Shown here: in pieces, positions 60,003 through 64,000 of the stretch
Numbering within the stretch: the first letter of the stretch is position 1
How the letters are laid out: every line of letters starts with the position of its first letter
Assembly (NCBI RefSeq): GCF_004522095.1
Contig: NZ_SPUI01000004.1
Coordinates: 372,001 to 436,000 of the forward strand
Length of the DNA stretch: 64,000 bases
DNA from: Nocardioides sp. 503
GTDB lineage: Bacteria > Actinomycetota > Actinomycetes > Propionibacteriales > Nocardioidaceae
Direction of reading: 5' to 3'
Translations under genes and position numbers: made by a program
Notes under the pieces: generated by a model
The model's input: the letters and a program-made list of their open reading frames with translations, nothing else
Told to the model about the DNA's origin: nothing
Database searches by the model: none

Positions 60003-60076
60003 GCTGTAACGCGGAGTTATCCGCTCTGGTGCCCCTCTGCAGGGGAGCCCTAGAGCCGATAACTCCGCGTTACAGC
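60003..60076. repeat. 74-nt multi-segment hairpin between lsr2 and clpC
   Basis: GCTGTAACGCGGAGTTATC (60003-60021) is the exact reverse complement of 60058-60076. Nested inside are GCTCT/AGAGC (60023-60027/60052-60056) and CCCCT/AGGGG (60032-60036/60041-60045). It can fold into one long stem. It begins 30 bp after the lsr2 stop, so terminator is the default reading. Confidence 0.8.
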
Positions 60077-60101
60077 CGCGGGGGCGGCCGCACGGACGCG
60101 T

Positions 60102-60118
60102 GTTCGCTCTGGGCGGAC
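60102..60118 (+). promoter_or_regulatory. ClgR-type operator upstream of clpC
   Basis: GTTCGC-TCTGG-GCGGAC (60102-60118) fits the GTTCGC-N5-GCG motif reported for ClgR, the actinobacterial activator of clp genes. It lies just upstream of the proposed -35 box, as expected for an activator. Confidence 0.6.
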
Positions 60119-60122
60119 GCGG

Positions 60123-60150
60123 TTGGGCGCTCACCGGGAACGCGTAGGCT
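60123..60150 (+). promoter_or_regulatory. clpC promoter
   Basis: -35 TTGGGC (60123-60128), 16-bp spacer, -10 TAGGCT (60145-60150). The start near 60157 gives a leader of about 73 nt. Confidence 0.55.
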
Positions 60151-60175
60151 GTCCGTGGGGTTAGTTCTCTATGTT

Positions 60176-60202
60176 CCGGTCGTCCGACCCAGGACGGACC
60201 GG
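60176..60202 (+). promoter_or_regulatory. Hairpin in the clpC leader
   Basis: CCGGTCGTCC (60176-60185) pairs with GGACGGACCGG (60192-60202) with one bulged base. It ends 15 bases before the AGGAG ribosome-binding site and may stabilise the mRNA. Confidence 0.4.
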
Positions 60203-60229
60203 CCCCATTGATCTTCAGGAGCGATGCGC

Positions 60230-62812
<2,583 letters not shown>

Positions 62813-62834
62813 GCGCCAGCGACACCCGCACCAC

Positions 62835-62870
62835 CAGGAAGCCCCACCGGTACGCCGGTGGGGCTTCCTG
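62835..62870. terminator. Bidirectional terminator between clpC and mutY
   Basis: AGGAAGCCCCACCGG (62836-62850) pairs perfectly with 62855-62869 around a TACG loop, with a further C-G pair outside: 16 bp in all. It stands between two convergent genes. Confidence 0.85.
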
Positions 62871-62890
62871 CGTCTCCGGGCCCGGTCGGG

Positions 62891-63751
62891 TCAGGGCAGG
62901 GCGTACCCGGCGTCGGTGCGCACCGCGAGCCGGTCCTCGACCAGCCCGGCCAGGCAGCGCACGCGCTGCACGTCGTCGGACCAGACCGCGTCCAGCCGGG
63001 CCGTCGGCACGGGGCCGTCGCTGTCGCGCAGCACGGCCAGCAGGCGGCCGCGGCACTGCCGGTCGGTGCCGGCCCACGTCTGCGCCCGGCGCGGGGGTCC
63101 GTCGTACGCCGGGTAGCCGGCGGCGCGCCAGGCGCAGAGGTCCGCGACGGGGCAGGCGTCGCAGCGCGGGGCTGACGCGGTGCAGACGAGGGCGCCCAGC
63201 TCCATCAGGGCGATCGACCAGGTGGCGGCGGTCGGCTCGTCGTCGGGGAGCAGCTCGGCGGCGGTGTCCCGCTCGGCGCGGGTCACCGAGGCGCCCGGGA
63301 GCTCGACGCCGCCGACCGTCCGGGCGAGCACCCGTCGCACGTTGGTGTCCAGCACCACGTGCCGGCGCCCGTAGGCGAACGTCGCGATGGCGGCGGCGGT
63401 GTAGTCGCCGACACCCGGGAGCGCGATCAGGTCGTCGTAGGACTCCGGCACGACCCCGCCGTGCTGCTCCACGATCGCGACCGCCGCCGCGTGCAGGCGC
63501 AGGGCCCGCCGGGGGTAGCCGAGCCGGCCCCAGGCGCGCACCGCCTCGCCGGTGGGCTCGGCGGCCAGGTCGGCGGGGGAGGGCCAGCGCTCGAGCCACT
63601 GCGCGTGCACCGGCAGGACCCTGGCCACCGGCGTCTGCTGGAGCATGAGCTCGGAGACCATGACCGACCAGGGCGACGCCTGGGCGCCGCGCCAGGGCAG
63701 CTCGCGGGCGTGCTCGTCGTACCAGCGCAGCAGGGGTTCGTGGAGGTCCAT
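62891..63751 (-). CDS. mutY: A/G-specific adenine DNA glycosylase
   Basis: A 286-residue base-excision enzyme removing adenine opposite 8-oxoguanine. SELMLQQT carries the catalytic glutamate (E34), LPGVGDYTAAAI (111-122) is the helix-hairpin-helix, D135 in LDTNVRR the second catalytic residue, and C190, C197, C200 and C206 bind the 4Fe-4S cluster (C-x6-C-x2-C-x5-C). After the cluster only about 80 residues remain, so the MutT-like domain that recognises 8-oxoguanine is shortened relative to E. coli MutY (350 residues). ATG 63751 is preceded by GGGAGGA very close to the start. Confidence 0.93.
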   Translation of the reverse strand: MDLHEPLLRWYDEHARELPWRGAQASPWSVMVSELMLQQTPVARVLPVHAQWLERWPSPADLAAEPTGEAVRAWGRLGYPRRALRLHAAAVAIVEQHGGVVPESYDDLIALPGVGDYTAAAIATFAYGRRHVVLDTNVRRVLARTVGGVELPGASVTRAERDTAAELLPDDEPTAATWSIALMELGALVCTASAPRCDACPVADLCAWRAAGYPAYDGPPRRAQTWAGTDRQCRGRLLAVLRDSDGPVPTARLDAVWSDDVQRVRCLAGLVEDRLAVRTDAGYALP

Positions 63752-63759
63752 TCCTCCCC

Positions 63760-63810
63760 ATTGTCCCTGCGGTGTGGCACCACGCTCCAGGGCGGTCGGC
63801 TGACTAGCGT
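63760..63810. promoter_or_regulatory. Divergent promoters of mutY and the last gene
   Basis: Leftward -10 GACAAT (63765-63760) lies eight bases before the mutY ATG. Rightward TAGCGT (63805-63810) lies six bases before ATG 63817, a leaderless arrangement. Confidence 0.5.
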
Positions 63811-63816
63811 TCTGTC

Positions 63817-64000
63817 ATGCCTCCGCCCCTGACCCGTGGTCCGCTCCCGGCGTCGGTCTACTGGCGTCGCCGCCTCGTCGTGCTCAGCGTCGCGGCCGTC
63901 CTCGTCCTCGCCTTCGCCCGGGTGCTCGGCGGCGGCAGCGACGGCTCGTCGGGCGAGGACGACGCGGTCACGCCGGCCGCCGCCGACCAGACGAGCTCCG
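63817..64000 (+). CDS. Membrane-anchored protein of unknown function (N-terminal part)
   Basis: The first 61 codons are present; the frame is open to the window end. After a short basic N-terminus (YWRRR) there is one membrane segment, LVVLSVAAVLVLAFARVL (about residues 20-37), then a Gly/Ser/Asp/Ala/Thr-rich region that looks extracytoplasmic and disordered. This is the usual start of an actinobacterial membrane-anchored secreted protein, but the functional domain is outside the window. The start is fixed by the -10 element six bases upstream. Confidence 0.65.
   Translation, partial: MPPPLTRGPLPASVYWRRRLVVLSVAAVLVLAFARVLGGGSDGSSGEDDAVTPAAADQTSS

Overview
High-GC actinobacterial chromosome, most consistent with Nocardioides or a close Nocardioidaceae relative. 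The reasons are very high GC with many GTG and some TTG starts, the tilS-hpt-ftsH-folE/P/B/K-DUF3180 order, the panC-panD-nadB-nadC-coaX-lsr2-clpC block, and repeated leaderless-type promoters (TANNNT about six bases before ATG/GTG). I see no tRNA, rRNA, CRISPR array, transposase, integrase or phage gene. No gene-free stretch exceeds 300 bases; the longest are 59974-60229, 4133-4366 and 14114-14329, and all three hold large hairpins or regulatory sequence.

Layout. 1-3049: end of a thiamine-type ABC importer (thiB partial, thiP, thiQ). 3083-8413: PAP2/Aur1-like membrane protein, secreted NlpC/P60 peptidoglycan hydrolase, acyl-CoA oxidase, small methyltransferase. 8451-16390: ppa, divergent from dacB, then a zinc metalloprotease, tilS, hpt, a divergent PRPP-synthetase paralogue and ftsH. 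16395-20263: folate genes folE, folP, folB, folK and DUF3180, interrupted by an antisense MycE-like sugar O-methyltransferase. 20357-25715: coiled-coil membrane protein, GNAT protein and a quaternary-amine (glycine betaine/choline type) ABC importer whose ATPase is divergent from its permeases.

25873-53748: a large surface-glycan locus of 19 genes. It holds glycosyltransferases (GT-C-like, GT2, GT4, GT61), two acyltransferase-3 proteins, an SDR/aminotransferase/left-handed-helix cassette, and a second cassette with all four Wbp/Wlb-type enzymes expected to make UDP-2,3-diacetamido-2,3-dideoxyglucuronate. It also holds a 1190-residue GT2-TagF fusion, a fused CDP-ribitol synthase (cytidylyltransferase-SDR) and a sulfotransferase. 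Together these suggest an anionic wall polymer made of polyol phosphate, diacetamido-uronic acid and possibly sulfate and O-acetyl groups. No exporter, polymerase or ligase is visible, so the locus probably depends on genes outside the window.

53905-64000: housekeeping. A DUF2520 Rossmann protein, panC and panD (pantothenate), nadB and nadC (NAD), coaX (CoA), lsr2 (nucleoid protein), clpC with a ClgR-type box, mutY, and the start of a leaderless membrane-anchored protein.

The most unusual non-coding signals are: a pair of crossed leaderless promoters whose start codons lie 3 bp apart (23221-23250); a 64-nt hairpin with perfect 23-bp arms (4157-4220); a 74-nt hairpin upstream of clpC (60003-60076); palindromic divergent promoters; and convergent gene pairs whose stop codons form the terminator arms. 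Functions are read from recognisable motifs and gene order only; no database search was possible.
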